The notes under the pieces were generated by a model. That model was not told where the DNA came from. It saw nothing but the letters and a program-made list of their open reading frames with translations, and searched no databases. 64,000 nucleotides of DNA from Burkholderiales bacterium (lineage in GTDB: Bacteria > Pseudomonadota > Gammaproteobacteria > Burkholderiales > SG8-41), in NCBI GenBank assembly GCA_019744975.1, contig JAIETP010000008.1:1-64000 (forward strand), given 5' to 3'. This document shows positions 39,382 through 49,400 of the stretch, in pieces; position 1 is the first letter of the stretch, and every line of letters starts with the position of its first letter. Position numbers and translations under genes: made by a program.

Positions 39382-40314
39382 CTATTTTTTCTTGACCGGG
39401 GTGCTGCCGTTCAGATCGCAGGCCGCCACCGCATCGCGGATGACGTCCAGCGCGGCGTTGCGCGCGAAACTCGAACGCGACGCCAGCACTACCCGGCGGT
39501 CGGGCACCGGGCGCGAGAACGGGACATAGGTCAGCAGGTCGGCCGCCGCGCGTTTGGCCGGTACGGCCGAGGCCGGCAGCACGGTCATGCCCATGCCCGA
39601 GGCCACCATCAGGCGGATGGTTTCCAGCGAGGAGCCTTCGACGGTTTTTTGCAACGAGCCCGGCATGGCACTGGAGCGATTGAGCGCCGGGCAGGCATCG
39701 AGCACCTGGTCGCGAAAGCAGTGGCCGGTGCCGAGCAGCAGCAGGCTTTCGCGCGCGAGTTCGTCGGCGGCGATGGATTTGCGCGCGGCCCAGCTGTGGG
39801 TCTTGGCGAGCGCCACGACAAAAGATTCGTCGTAGAGGGGTGTCACGGTGATTCCCGCCTCACTGAAGGGCAGGGCGACAATGGCGGCGTCGATGTCGCC
39901 ACGTTTCAGCCGCTCGGATAATGTCGCGGTGTAGTTCTCCTCGAGCATCAGCGGCATTTTTGGCGCGCGCCGGCGCAGCACTGGGATCAGTTGCGGTAGC
40001 AGGTAGGGTGCGATGGTGAAAATGACACCCAGCTTGAGCGGGCCTTCCAGCGGGTCGCCGGTGGACTTGGCGATGTTGCGGATTTTGTCGGCTTCTTCCA
40101 GCGCGCGTTGCGCCTGCTCGACGACACGGCCGCCGGCGGCGGTGACCGTGACCTCGGTCGGCCCGCGCTCGAAGAGCTGCACGCCCAGTTCTTCTTCGAG
40201 TTTTTTGACCGCCACCGACAGCGTTGGCTGGCTGACAAAGCAGGCTTCGGCGGCGCGGCCAAAATGACGCGCATGGGCGACGGCGACGATGTAACGCAGT
40301 TCAGTGAGGGTCAT
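39382..40314 (-). CDS. oxyR: OxyR, LysR-type hydrogen peroxide sensor
   Basis: 310 residues. An N-terminal LysR winged HTH is present (MTLTELRYIVAVAHARHFGR, then QPTLSVAVKKLEEELGVQLF). The redox pair is at Cys199 and Cys208 in GHCFRDQVLDACP, the same numbers as E. coli OxyR. Oxidation would form the disulfide and activate the tetramer. It is read in the same direction as, and ahead of, rubrerythrin, rubredoxin and their reductase. An intrinsic terminator of the opposite direction lies upstream. Confidence 0.95.
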   Translation of the reverse strand: MTLTELRYIVAVAHARHFGRAAEACFVSQPTLSVAVKKLEEELGVQLFERGPTEVTVTAAGGRVVEQAQRALEEADKIRNIAKSTGDPLEGPLKLGVIFTIAPYLLPQLIPVLRRRAPKMPLMLEENYTATLSERLKRGDIDAAIVALPFSEAGITVTPLYDESFVVALAKTHSWAARKSIAADELARESLLLLGTGHCFRDQVLDACPALNRSSAMPGSLQKTVEGSSLETIRLMVASGMGMTVLPASAVPAKRAAADLLTYVPFSRPVPDRRVVLASRSSFARNAALDVIRDAVAACDLNGSTPVKKK

Positions 40315-40378
40315 GGCGGCGGAACTTTACCGGAAACACCGGGTCTAGTTTTTGTGAGCGTTGTGCCGGGCCTGCGCT

Positions 40379-40472
40379 GATTTTGAAATCCCCGCAAAAT
40401 CAATGGCCTGTGCGGAACGTGCACAAACGCATGCAGGATCCTCAAGGGCGCTTCCCCGGCGCCCTTTTTTTT
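40379..40472 (+). ncRNA. Candidate small RNA divergent from oxyR (OxyS-like position)
   Basis: Between oxyR (minus) and a minus-strand sulfatase gene, a plus-strand intrinsic terminator with eight T's ends a gap that holds no plus-strand coding gene. Upstream are two more hairpins, 40379-40401 (GATTTTG/CAAAATC) and 40409-40425 (TGTGC/GCACA). The three-hairpin layout and the position opposite oxyR recall oxyS. The 5' end and promoter are not resolved; the sequence is not recognisably similar to OxyS. Confidence 0.4.
40446..40472 (+). terminator. Intrinsic terminator, plus strand
   Basis: GGGCGC-TTCCCCG-GCGCCC followed by eight T's. On the minus strand the hairpin lacks a T-run, so it does not serve the sulfatase gene that ends at 40517. 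Confidence 0.8.
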
Positions 40473-40516
40473 GGGCAGGTCCCAGGCGCGCTTTTTGACT
40501 CATTTACGTAACTTAT

Positions 40517-42004
40517 TTACGTAACTGAGCCGGACGGGATTTTCCAGGCATCTTCCTTGGACACCCCGGGCGGCGGGGTGAACAGGATCTGGGTTTCCTC
40601 CAGCAGTTTTGCCGCGCCGCCCCAGGCGTCCGCGGCCTTGCGCTGGTCGGCTTTGGCGCGGGCATCAACCGCTTCGGGATCACAAATCACGCGAAGTTTT
40701 TTCTCCAGGGCCTGCACGATTTCCGGGGAGCCGGCGGCCAGGTCACGGGTTTCGTCCGGATCTTTTGCCAGATCAAACAGTTGCGCCGGCATGCCGACGT
40801 GATAAATGAGTTTCATCGCGCCGTCGCGCAGGACAAAGGCGCCGGCTTTTGAGGCCTGCGCGTGGTATTCGGCAAAGGCGATGCGTTTTGTTTCATGTCC
40901 GCCGATCGCCGGCCACAGGTCCACACCCGGCAGGTCGGCGTCTGCAGCGCCGGGTTTTGCGCCGGCGCCGGCAAGCAGCGTCGGGAACAGGTCGATATGG
41001 GAGGCGAATTGCTGAACCACGCGGCCCTGCGGCACGCCGGGGCCGGCAATCAGCAGCGGCACTTTGATCGCGCCCTCATACAGGTTTTTCTTGCCGAACA
41101 GGCCCTGCGCGCCGAACAACTCGCCATGGTCGCTGGTATAGGCGATGCGGGTGTTGGCCAGCAATCCGAGTTCTTCCGCGCATTTCATGACTTCGCCGAT
41201 TTGTTCATCGAGGTGGGTGATCAGGCCGAAATAACCCGCCGCGATGCGGCGCAGGGCGGCTTCGTCGGTCATCATGCGCATGCCGTCCATCCGGCGCAGG
41301 AATTCCATCGCGGGATGTTCGGGACGTTCACCGGGGCGGAAGGCCGGCGGCAGGGGCATGTCGCGTTCCGCATACAGGTCCCAGAAACGCTGCGGCACGG
41401 TGAACGGCGGATGGGCGCTGATGTAGGAGACATACAGCACCCAGGGTTTGCCGCCGGCATGGGCGTGCTGTTTCAGCCAGGCCACGGCCTTGGCGGTGAT
41501 GTTGCGATCATAATCCTGATAATGCGTGGCGCCGACGCCGGAGCGCTCGATATAGAGTTTCCAGAAACTGGCATCGCCCTTGGGCGGCTCGTTGTCGTAG
41601 CCGCGCAGCAGGTTCTTGATCGCACCCTTGCCCTCGTGCAAATGCATGGGCACGATTTCCTCGGTGAAGCCGTTGTCGTCCTCGCTGGAGCGGTAGTGCA
41701 GTTTTCCCACCGCCGTGATGTTGTGGCCCTGTTCGCGCAGGCGGTGGTGCCAGGTCGGCAACCGGCCGTCGTAGGTCAGCGCGTTGTCCCAGTAACCGGT
41801 CTGGTGCGGGTAACGGCCGGTGGCGAGGCTGGAGCGCGACGGGCAGCACAGCGGGCTGGTGCAATAGGCATTGGCGAAACGCACGCCGGCCGCGGCGATG
41901 CGATCCATCACCGGCGTCTTCACGTAGGGATGGCCGTAACAGCCGGTGATCTGGCCGTTGTGGTTGTCCGACTGGAACAGGATCAGGTTGGCGGCTCGTG
42001 TCAT
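40517..42004 (-). CDS. Type I sulfatase, formylglycine-dependent
   Basis: 495 residues. The formylglycine motif C-x-P-x-R appears as CCPSR (Cys53-Arg57), followed by SSLATGRYPH. Metal-site segments include ILFQSDNHN at the N-terminus and YTSDHGELFGAQGLFGKK (about 298-315). It hydrolyses a sulfate ester after an anaerobic or FGE-type maturase converts Cys53. No signal peptide is visible, so it is probably cytoplasmic. It is last in the row RraA-like, sulfatase, Bug, sulfatase. Confidence 0.88.
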   Translation of the reverse strand: MTRAANLILFQSDNHNGQITGCYGHPYVKTPVMDRIAAAGVRFANAYCTSPLCCPSRSSLATGRYPHQTGYWDNALTYDGRLPTWHHRLREQGHNITAVGKLHYRSSEDDNGFTEEIVPMHLHEGKGAIKNLLRGYDNEPPKGDASFWKLYIERSGVGATHYQDYDRNITAKAVAWLKQHAHAGGKPWVLYVSYISAHPPFTVPQRFWDLYAERDMPLPPAFRPGERPEHPAMEFLRRMDGMRMMTDEAALRRIAAGYFGLITHLDEQIGEVMKCAEELGLLANTRIAYTSDHGELFGAQGLFGKKNLYEGAIKVPLLIAGPGVPQGRVVQQFASHIDLFPTLLAGAGAKPGAADADLPGVDLWPAIGGHETKRIAFAEYHAQASKAGAFVLRDGAMKLIYHVGMPAQLFDLAKDPDETRDLAAGSPEIVQALEKKLRVICDPEAVDARAKADQRKAADAWGGAAKLLEETQILFTPPPGVSKEDAWKIPSGSVT

Positions 42005-42026
42005 GGCGTTTTGCGGTCGGATTATT

Positions 42027-42992
42027 TCAGTCGAGGACGATGCCGGCCTGTTTGCCGACGTTGGCGATGCGTGCGCGTTCGGCTTTCATGAAAGCGACGA
42101 ATTCAGCGGGAGCCTCCGGGTTGGGGGTCGCGCCGTTCTTGTTCATCAAGGCTTTGACCTCCGGCGCATTGAGGGCGGTCATCAGTTCCTGATGCAGCCG
42201 GCGGGTGACCGCGGCCGGGGTGCCTTTGGGCGCGGCGATACCCCACCATTGCACAATTTCATAACCGGGCACCGTGTCGGCCACGGTCGGCAACTCCGGC
42301 AGCAACGGGTCGCGCTGCGCACCGGTTGAAGCCAGCACCTTGATGCGACCGGCGCGGCCGTGCGGCATCGCCACCAGAGGCGAGGTGATCAGGAACTGGA
42401 TCTGGCCGCCCATCATGTCGGACATCGCCGGGGCGGCGCCTTTGTACGGAATATGCGTGGTCTTGACCCCCGCGAGCACGTTGAACATGGCGCCTGCAAG
42501 GTGCGCCGGTGAACCGTTGCCGGCGGAGCCGTAGTTGAGGGTTCCGGGTTTTGCCTTGGCCAGCTTGACGAGATCGGCAGTGGAATTCACGCCCAGTCCT
42601 GCATTTACGGTCACCACATTGGCCACCCAGGCGACGCGCGACAGTGCAATGAAATCCCGATCCGGGTCGTAGGGCAGTTTCTTTTTCAGCACCGGCAGCG
42701 ACGCAAAGGTTGTCGAGGTGACCAGCAGAAGCGTGTAGCCGTCGGGCGCTGCGGCCCGGGCGATTTCGACGCCAATGATGCCGCTGCCGCCGGGGCGGGT
42801 GTCGACCACGACCTGGGTTTTCATCTGTTCCCCCAGCTTGTTGCCGACGATGCGCGCGAGGATGTCCGGCGAGCCGCCGGGGGCGGTGGGTACGATGAAG
42901 CGGATCGGTTTGCTGGGATAGGTTTGCGCCTGCGCAGCGCCGATGAAGCTGATGGTTGCCGCAATCAGGCATCTGAGCATGAGTCTGGGCAT
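42027..42992 (-). CDS. Bug/TctC-family receptor between two sulfatase genes
   Basis: 321 residues with a signal peptide ending GAAQA and a mature start QTYPSKPIRFIV. DTRPGGSGIIGVE and THIPYKGAAPAM are the family regions. It lies 33 bases after one sulfatase gene and 22 bases before the next. Its ligand may be the sulfate ester itself or its desulfated acid; cytoplasmic sulfatases would act after uptake. The membrane subunits must be encoded elsewhere. Confidence 0.9.
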   Translation of the reverse strand: MPRLMLRCLIAATISFIGAAQAQTYPSKPIRFIVPTAPGGSPDILARIVGNKLGEQMKTQVVVDTRPGGSGIIGVEIARAAAPDGYTLLLVTSTTFASLPVLKKKLPYDPDRDFIALSRVAWVANVVTVNAGLGVNSTADLVKLAKAKPGTLNYGSAGNGSPAHLAGAMFNVLAGVKTTHIPYKGAAPAMSDMMGGQIQFLITSPLVAMPHGRAGRIKVLASTGAQRDPLLPELPTVADTVPGYEIVQWWGIAAPKGTPAAVTRRLHQELMTALNAPEVKALMNKNGATPNPEAPAEFVAFMKAERARIANVGKQAGIVLD

Positions 42993-43025
42993 GATGGTCC
43001 TCCGGAGATGTTATGTTTTGGTGAA

Positions 43026-44501
43026 TCAGCTTTTCTGGTCTGCGTAAAACGCCGCTTTGGAGCCGGGCGGCGGCGAATAACGGAAGGTGCCGAGCTTCTT
43101 GATGGCCTCGACACCGCCGTGCTGCGCGATCCGGGCTTTCTGGTCGGCCATGGCCAGCCGGTGCGCGGCATCGGGATCGACGACCGTGCGCAGCGCACGC
43201 TCGCATTCGGCGACGACGCCCGCATGCGCGGGATCGCACCCGAGATCCTTCAGTTCGAGAGGGTCGTTTTTCAGGTCGAAGAGCATCGGCGGCACGGTCG
43301 CGTAGTGGATGTATTTCCACTGGCCGTGGCGAATCATGAAGGCGCCGCACATCGATCCGGCCGCGTGGTATTCGGAAAGCACGGTGCGCGCCGGCACCCG
43401 GCCCTGCGCGATGTCGATCAGCGAGTTGCCGGGGAGTCTGGCGTCGTCGGGATGCGGCTTCGCGCCCAGCGCGTGGATGAAGGTCGGGAACCCGTCGGCC
43501 AGCGTCACCGGCGTGTCGCAGACGCTGCCGGCCGGCACGCCGGGCCCGGCGATCATCATCGGGATGCCCGCGGATTCCTCGTACATCGTCGATTTGCCCC
43601 ACAGGCCGCGGGTGCCGAGGTTGTCGCCGTGATCCGAGGAATAAACCACGCGGGTATTGTTCATCAGGCCGGTTTCCTCGAGGGTGCGCAGGATCTTGCC
43701 GACGTTGTCGTCCATGAACGAAGTCAGGCCGAAGTAGGCGGTGATCGCGCGGCGCACCATCGCGATGTCGAAAAACCCCTCATCGTAACACTGGCTGGCG
43801 CGCAAGGCGTCGATGAACGGATGCCGCGGCCGTTGCGATTTTTCATAGAGATTCGGCAGCGGCACTGCGTCTTCCGGGTAGAGGTCGTAGAACTGCGGCG
43901 GGGCGATCAGCGGGAAGTGCGGCGCCACGAAGCCGACATACAGCGCCCAGGGTTTTGCCTGGGGGGAGGCTGCGCGGGCCTTGAGCCATTTCACGGTTTC
44001 ATCGGCGATGTCACGGTCGTACTTGGTGTATTCGGATTCGCCGCGACCCGCCTCGGGCCCGAGCTTCAGCGCGCCGACGCGGCGCGGCAGTTCCTCGCGG
44101 ATCATGCCCAGCAGGTCGCCCACGCCGTTGACGATGTGCATGGGCAGGATTTCCTCGTCGAAACCGTTTCTTTTGGCATCGGAATCCAGGTAATGCAGCT
44201 TGCCGATGGAGGCGACATGGTGGCCCTGGTCCATCAGGCGGTGGCCCCAGGTGGGGATTTTGCCGTCGTAGGCGATGGCGTTGTCCCAGTAGCGGATCTT
44301 GTGCACGTACTGGCCGGTGGCGAAGGACGCGCGCGCCGGCACGCAGATCGGGCAGTTGGTGTAGGCCGAGGTGAAACGCGTGCCGCGGGCGGCCAGTGCG
44401 TCGAGGTTGGGCGTCTTGATCATCGGGTGGCCGGCACAGCCGAGCACGCGTTTGTTGTGCTCGTCGGACAGGATAAATATCAGGTTGGTGGCTTCGCTCA
44501 T
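43026..44501 (-). CDS. Type I sulfatase, second paralogue
   Basis: 491 residues. The formylglycine motif is CVPAR (Cys53-Arg57), then ASFATGQYVH. It has ILSDEHN near the N-terminus and YSSDHGDNLGTRGLWGK (about 297-313). The layout and motif position match the sulfatase at 40517-42004, but the two differ over most of their length, so they are old paralogues with perhaps different substrates. No signal peptide is visible. It starts 24 bases after the RraA-like gene. Confidence 0.88.
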   Translation of the reverse strand: MSEATNLIFILSDEHNKRVLGCAGHPMIKTPNLDALAARGTRFTSAYTNCPICVPARASFATGQYVHKIRYWDNAIAYDGKIPTWGHRLMDQGHHVASIGKLHYLDSDAKRNGFDEEILPMHIVNGVGDLLGMIREELPRRVGALKLGPEAGRGESEYTKYDRDIADETVKWLKARAASPQAKPWALYVGFVAPHFPLIAPPQFYDLYPEDAVPLPNLYEKSQRPRHPFIDALRASQCYDEGFFDIAMVRRAITAYFGLTSFMDDNVGKILRTLEETGLMNNTRVVYSSDHGDNLGTRGLWGKSTMYEESAGIPMMIAGPGVPAGSVCDTPVTLADGFPTFIHALGAKPHPDDARLPGNSLIDIAQGRVPARTVLSEYHAAGSMCGAFMIRHGQWKYIHYATVPPMLFDLKNDPLELKDLGCDPAHAGVVAECERALRTVVDPDAAHRLAMADQKARIAQHGGVEAIKKLGTFRYSPPPGSKAAFYADQKS

Positions 44502-44525
44502 GATGCTGGTGCTCCTTGCAGTGGG

Positions 44526-45254
44526 CTATTTGTATTTTTTGGTGATCAGGTCGGCAACGCTGGCGCCGGCATCGATGTCGGCCTTGCGTTTGGTATCACC
44601 GGCGTCAATCCTGCGCGCGGCTTCCAGCACCAGTGCGGCTTTTTCCCTCGGGATGAAGGCAACGCCCGCTTCGTCGGCGCAGGCGATGTCGCCGGGTCTG
44701 ACCTGGATGCCGCAGATTTGCACCGTGCCGTTGATTTCCACGGTCTGCGTGCGCCATTTGCCGGTGATCGGCGTGAAGCCTTTGCACCACACCGGCCAGT
44801 CCATGCCGCGGTACTGCTCGGGGTCGCGCACGGTGGCGTCGACGATGGCGCCGATGAAACCCTGGCGTTTCGCAATGGTCGCCGACTGGCCGCCCATATT
44901 GGAGCAGCCCATTACGCCTTCGATCACCAGCACATCGCCGGGTTCGGCGAGATTGTGCGCCTCGGTTTCGCCCTGGCCGCTGGTTTTGTCATTCGCCGCT
45001 TTGTGGATTTGCGCGGTGTGCGCGATGTTGCGCACCGTCAGCGCCGGGCCGACGATGCGTTTGCCGGTGTTGACCGGCGGCAGGATGTAACCGGGGATCA
45101 CCGCGACAATGCCGAGTTCATCGCAGGCATCGGACAAGGTGCCGGTGAGGTCAACGAGGTTGCGGAACCCTTCCAGGATTTCGGGGGCGACGCGCGGCAG
45201 TTCCAGCATGCGAATGGCGTCGCGCGGCAGTTTGCCGAGGGTGGTTTTGGGCAT
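44526..45254 (-). CDS. RraA / 4-hydroxy-4-methyl-2-oxoglutarate aldolase-like protein
   Basis: 242 residues from ATG 45254, after GGAGGAG. The family core is present: GRRIVGPALTV-like (here GKRIVGPALTV), PGDVLVIEG, AIVDATVRDPEQYRG with the D-x-x-x-R-D metal/active site, and RPGDIACADEAGVAFIP. Members are either divalent-metal aldolases/decarboxylases of 2-oxo acids or the RNase E inhibitor RraA. The setting with sulfatases and a Bug receptor favours an enzyme that acts on an organic acid. It is first in this operon. Confidence 0.85.
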   Translation of the reverse strand: MPKTTLGKLPRDAIRMLELPRVAPEILEGFRNLVDLTGTLSDACDELGIVAVIPGYILPPVNTGKRIVGPALTVRNIAHTAQIHKAANDKTSGQGETEAHNLAEPGDVLVIEGVMGCSNMGGQSATIAKRQGFIGAIVDATVRDPEQYRGMDWPVWCKGFTPITGKWRTQTVEINGTVQICGIQVRPGDIACADEAGVAFIPREKAALVLEAARRIDAGDTKRKADIDAGASVADLITKKYK

Positions 45255-45368
45255 GGTTCTCCTCCAGTCGAGCGGGGAGTTTACATCGTGCGCGACTCGT
45301 ACATGCTCCGGGCCCGAAGATGTGGACTTGGACTTAACCGACCTGGGTTCAATCAATAGTCAGTCGGG

Positions 45369-46184
45369 TCAGCCGGTTTTCAGCGCACACAGCGCGGCTG
45401 CAGTGCGCGTGGCAACTCCGAGCCGCCTGAATATGCTTTCAATCCGGGTCTTGACGGTGGACAGACTGATGCCCAGTGTTTTTGCGATCTCGTCATTGGT
45501 CTTGCCAGCGGCGATTTCGTGCAGCACTTCGGCTTCGCGCCGGCTGAGACCAAAACGCGTCATCAGAGCAAACACCGCGGCTACGCCGTAGATGTATTCA
45601 GCGTCGACGGAACGATTGGTTTCTGCGCGCAGGCTGGCGAGTTCGGAGCGCGCGGCAGCGTTTTGATAGGCCTGAATAAAGTGCGGCCGCAGGCTGGTCA
45701 GAAGGTCACGTTCGGTTTCGCTGAAATCGCGATGTTTCCGGCTGACTGCGAAAAAAATCAGCGAGTCTCCGATACGCTGGCCGATGGTTAACTGGAAGCG
45801 CACGTCGGCCAGCGGACGGTAGAAATCCGCGTATAGCCCCGAGCTGCGCCAGCGTTGCTGGCTGACAAAGTCGCTGGTTTTGAGCGCGCTTGTACCGCTG
45901 CCGTTCACCTTGAGGATGTGCTGCACTGAGGGATGCTGCTCGACATGATCGAAGAATGCCAGCCGCAGAACCGGGAAATCCGTGATCGGGTCGCTCAAGG
46001 CGCTCAAGGAATCGCCGTTCACCAGATTGATTTCGTTGTGACAGGTCAATTCGCCGCCAAACTCGCGTTTAACCATCGACAGCGAGCGTTCGCGGAAGTC
46101 ATCAAGGCTCTCGGCTGCATAAATGCCGAGCAGGATTTCCGAAAGCGGGTGCAGGAACTGGGAGGCGGTGGCCGGATGATTCAT
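45369..46184 (-). CDS. LuxR-family transcriptional regulator
   Basis: 271 residues. The C-terminal HTH (about 208-265) reads LSRREAEVLHEIAAGKTNDE and then KTLGISLSTVKTRI, a good LuxR/GerE domain. The N-terminal ~200 residues form an uncharacterised sensor-like region, with no acyl-homoserine-lactone or receiver hallmark. It is 114 bases upstream of the RraA-sulfatase operon on the same strand and divergent from the adhesin gene by 224 bases, so it could control either. Confidence 0.85.
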   Translation of the reverse strand: MNHPATASQFLHPLSEILLGIYAAESLDDFRERSLSMVKREFGGELTCHNEINLVNGDSLSALSDPITDFPVLRLAFFDHVEQHPSVQHILKVNGSGTSALKTSDFVSQQRWRSSGLYADFYRPLADVRFQLTIGQRIGDSLIFFAVSRKHRDFSETERDLLTSLRPHFIQAYQNAAARSELASLRAETNRSVDAEYIYGVAAVFALMTRFGLSRREAEVLHEIAAGKTNDEIAKTLGISLSTVKTRIESIFRRLGVATRTAAALCALKTG

Positions 46185-46408
46185 GGTCGGTTTGCGTTGT
46201 GATTAACGTTGCCCGGAATGTCATTCAGTGCGCTGACCATAAAATCAGACTTTTGGCCGATGGTCAAAGTATAAAAGTATGAACATCATGCGCGGCAATG
46301 TCCTGGTTGGTTTTTTATCGGGTAATTTTCCAACAGGGTTATGCAGCGTTTGCGTGGCAGTGCGTAAGCGAATTAATTAAAATTAATTAAAAATCAATAA
46401 CTTGCATA

Positions 46409-49400
46409 ATGCCGGCGTCATCAACTCGAAAAACAAGATCAAACCTTTCCAGATTCAAAGTCCATCCGCTTGCTGAGCGGGGGGCGTTTCCTTGGGGTTC
46501 ATTTCGGCGCTTTGTGCTACGGCCGATTGCGTTTGCGGTCATGTTGTCCTGGACGGCCGGTGCAATGGCCAACCCGACCGGCGCCCAAGTCGCAGCCGGC
46601 GCGGCCAGCTTCCAGACCTCTGGCAAAACCCTGACGGTGACCAATACTCCGGGGACTATTCTCAACTGGTCATCGTTTTCCATCGCTGCCGGTGAGGTTA
46701 CACGGTTTCAGCAGCAGTCTGCGCTGAGCGCGGTACTGAACCGCGTCACCGGCGCCAATCCCTCCAGCATTCTCGGCACGCTGTCATCCAACGGCCGCGT
46801 ATTCCTGGTCAATCCGCACGGCATCGTCTTCGGCCAGGGCTCGGTGATCAACACCGCGGGTTTTGTCGCTTCGACGCTCAATATCAGCGATGCCGATTTC
46901 CTCGCCGGCCGGATGAAATTCGAGGGCGGTGGCCACGGCGTGTTGCGCAACGAAGGCGCGATCCAGGCCGCGGGGGATATTTTCCTGGTCGGCCCGCGGA
47001 TTGAAAACGCCGGACTGATCAAAAGCGACAACGGCAGCGTGCTGCTCGCCGCCGGGCAGGCCATCACCATCACCAGTCCGGACGCGCATGGTGTGCAGTT
47101 CGCGCTGCAGGCGCCGACCGACAGCGCGCTGAACCTCGGCGTGATTGAGGCGAAAAATGCGGCAGGAATGTTTGCGGGGACTCTGAAACATTCAGGCGAC
47201 ATCCGCGCCACCAGCGCCAGTGTCGATGCCAGTGGCCGCGTGGTTCTTGCCGCGCAGAAGGATGCGATCCTCGACGGCAATGCCACCATCAATGTCGACA
47301 ACATCGCGGGCAAGGGTGGTGCGGTGCAGATCACCGGTGAACGCGTCGGGCTGTTTGACAATGCGACCGTGACCGCGCGTGGTGTCGCGGGTGGCGGCAC
47401 GATTCTGGTGGGCGGCGATTATCAGGGCGCGAATCCGGCCGTGCGTAATGCAGCCCGCACTTTTGTCGGGTCCGGCGCCGTGCTTGATGCATCCGCTACT
47501 TCCAGCGGCGACGGCGGCAAGATCATCGTGTGGGCAGATGATGTCACCCGTTATTTCGGCAGCGCGGCAGTGCGCGGCGGCGCGCAGGGCGGTGACGGCG
47601 GGCTGGTCGAGGTGTCGGGCAAGAATGCGCTGGTTTTTGAAGGCCGCGTCGGGCTGGAGGCGGTCAATGGCAGGTCCGGTACGTTGTTGCTCGATCCTCT
47701 GAATATCACGGTGCAGGCGGGGGCCGGTACGTTGGATGGCGAATTGTCCGCGCCGGGCGATCCGCTGCTGGCTTTTGCTGAGCCTGACAACGTGACCACT
47801 GGCACGCTGAGCGTGGCGTCGCTGCAGGCCTTCACCACCGGTACCGTCGAGCTGCAGGCGAACAACAACATCACTTTTGATGCGGCGGTCACCATGCAGT
47901 CCGGCGTGTCGCTGAAAGCAGCGGCGATGAACAATGTCAACGTCAATGCCAACATCACCACTTCGGGCGGCGGCGTGCTGCGACTCGAAGCCGATACCGA
48001 TCAATCGGGTGCCGGTGTGGTGAATCTGGGTACGGCCACCATCAACGCGCCCCTGATCATCGGTGATACCGGCAAGGAGTTTTCGGGGAATGCCAACATC
48101 ACCGGCAATTTCAGCTTCGGCGGCAATACGCAGGTGTTCGGCCAGCTCAACCTCAGCACCGGTTCGATGACCGTTGCGACCGGGCAGACCCTGAGCCTGA
48201 CCGGCGGCATGAACTGGGCGACCAGTGCGGGTATCAACGGGCCCGGCACGGTCACCCTGCCATCAGGCCAGACACTGACACTCGCGGGAAACGCCGACCG
48301 TCCGCTGGTCAACGCGACCTTCAACAACAACGGCACGGTGGTCAGCCAGGACGCCGGCGCCAACCTGCTGATCAACGACGGCTCGGTGTTCAACAACGCC
48401 GGGGTGTATCGCATTGTGTCGGGCGCCTCGATCACCCGCAATTCGGGTGCCGGCACATTCAACAATACTGGCGAGCTGGAGATCGGCGGCGCGATCACCG
48501 GTACGGTCAGCAATGTGACCTTCACCAACACCGGCGGCACACTCGACAGTGGCACCGGCACACTGGACCTCGGTGCCGGCGGCAGCCATTCCGGCGCGCT
48601 GACCATACAGGGCAACCACGTCAGGCTGAATTCCGGTACGCACACTTTTGCCGACAGCACGACGGTGGCAGGCCGGCTCAACGTGGTCGGCGGTACGGCC
48701 AGCTTTGGTACGGTGACAGTCAACGGCCTGGTGAACTACACCAGCGGAGGCATCAATGTCACTGCGGGTGACACGCTGACGCTGAATGGCGGTATGAGCT
48801 GGGCGACCGCCTCGGGCATCAGCGGGCCCGGCACGATCACACTGCCCACGGGGCAGACGCTGACGCTGGTGTCGAACATCGACCGCCCGCTGGTCAACGC
48901 GACCTTCAACAACAACGGCACGGTGGTCAGCCAGGACGCAGGCTCCAACCTGTTGATCAATGACAGCTCGGTGTTCAACAACGCCGGGGTGTATCGATTC
49001 CAAACGGGCGGTGCCATCACCCGCAATTCGGGTGCCGGCACATTCAACAACACCGGCGAAGTGGAGGGTGTTGCCGGCAACAACCAGGTCAACAACGTGA
49101 CCTTCACCAATGCCGGCGGCACGCTCGACAGCGGTCCCGGCACACTTGAGCTGAATTCCGGCGGCAGCCATTCCGGTGCGCTGACGATGCAGGGCAACAA
49201 CGTCAGGCTGAATGGCGGTACCCACACGTTTGCAGACAGCACGACCATCGCGGGCATACTGAATGTGACTGGCGGCGGCACCGCCAGCTTCGGCACGGTG
49301 GCTGCCAACGGGCTGGTGAATTACACCGGTGGCGGATTCAATGTCACCGCCGGCGACACGCTGACACTGAATGCCGGCATGAACTGGTCCGAGGGTTTCA

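Noticed and set aside
42259..43602. 447-residue minus-strand frame across the Bug and sulfatase genes
   Set aside because: It is a shifted frame that spans two real genes on the same strand and has no motif or start.
42924..45359. 811-residue plus-strand open frame
   Set aside because: It lies antisense to the second sulfatase and the RraA-like gene, both with clear family motifs. Its translation is rich in H, R, G, V and D without any domain, as expected for the reverse frame of GC-rich genes.
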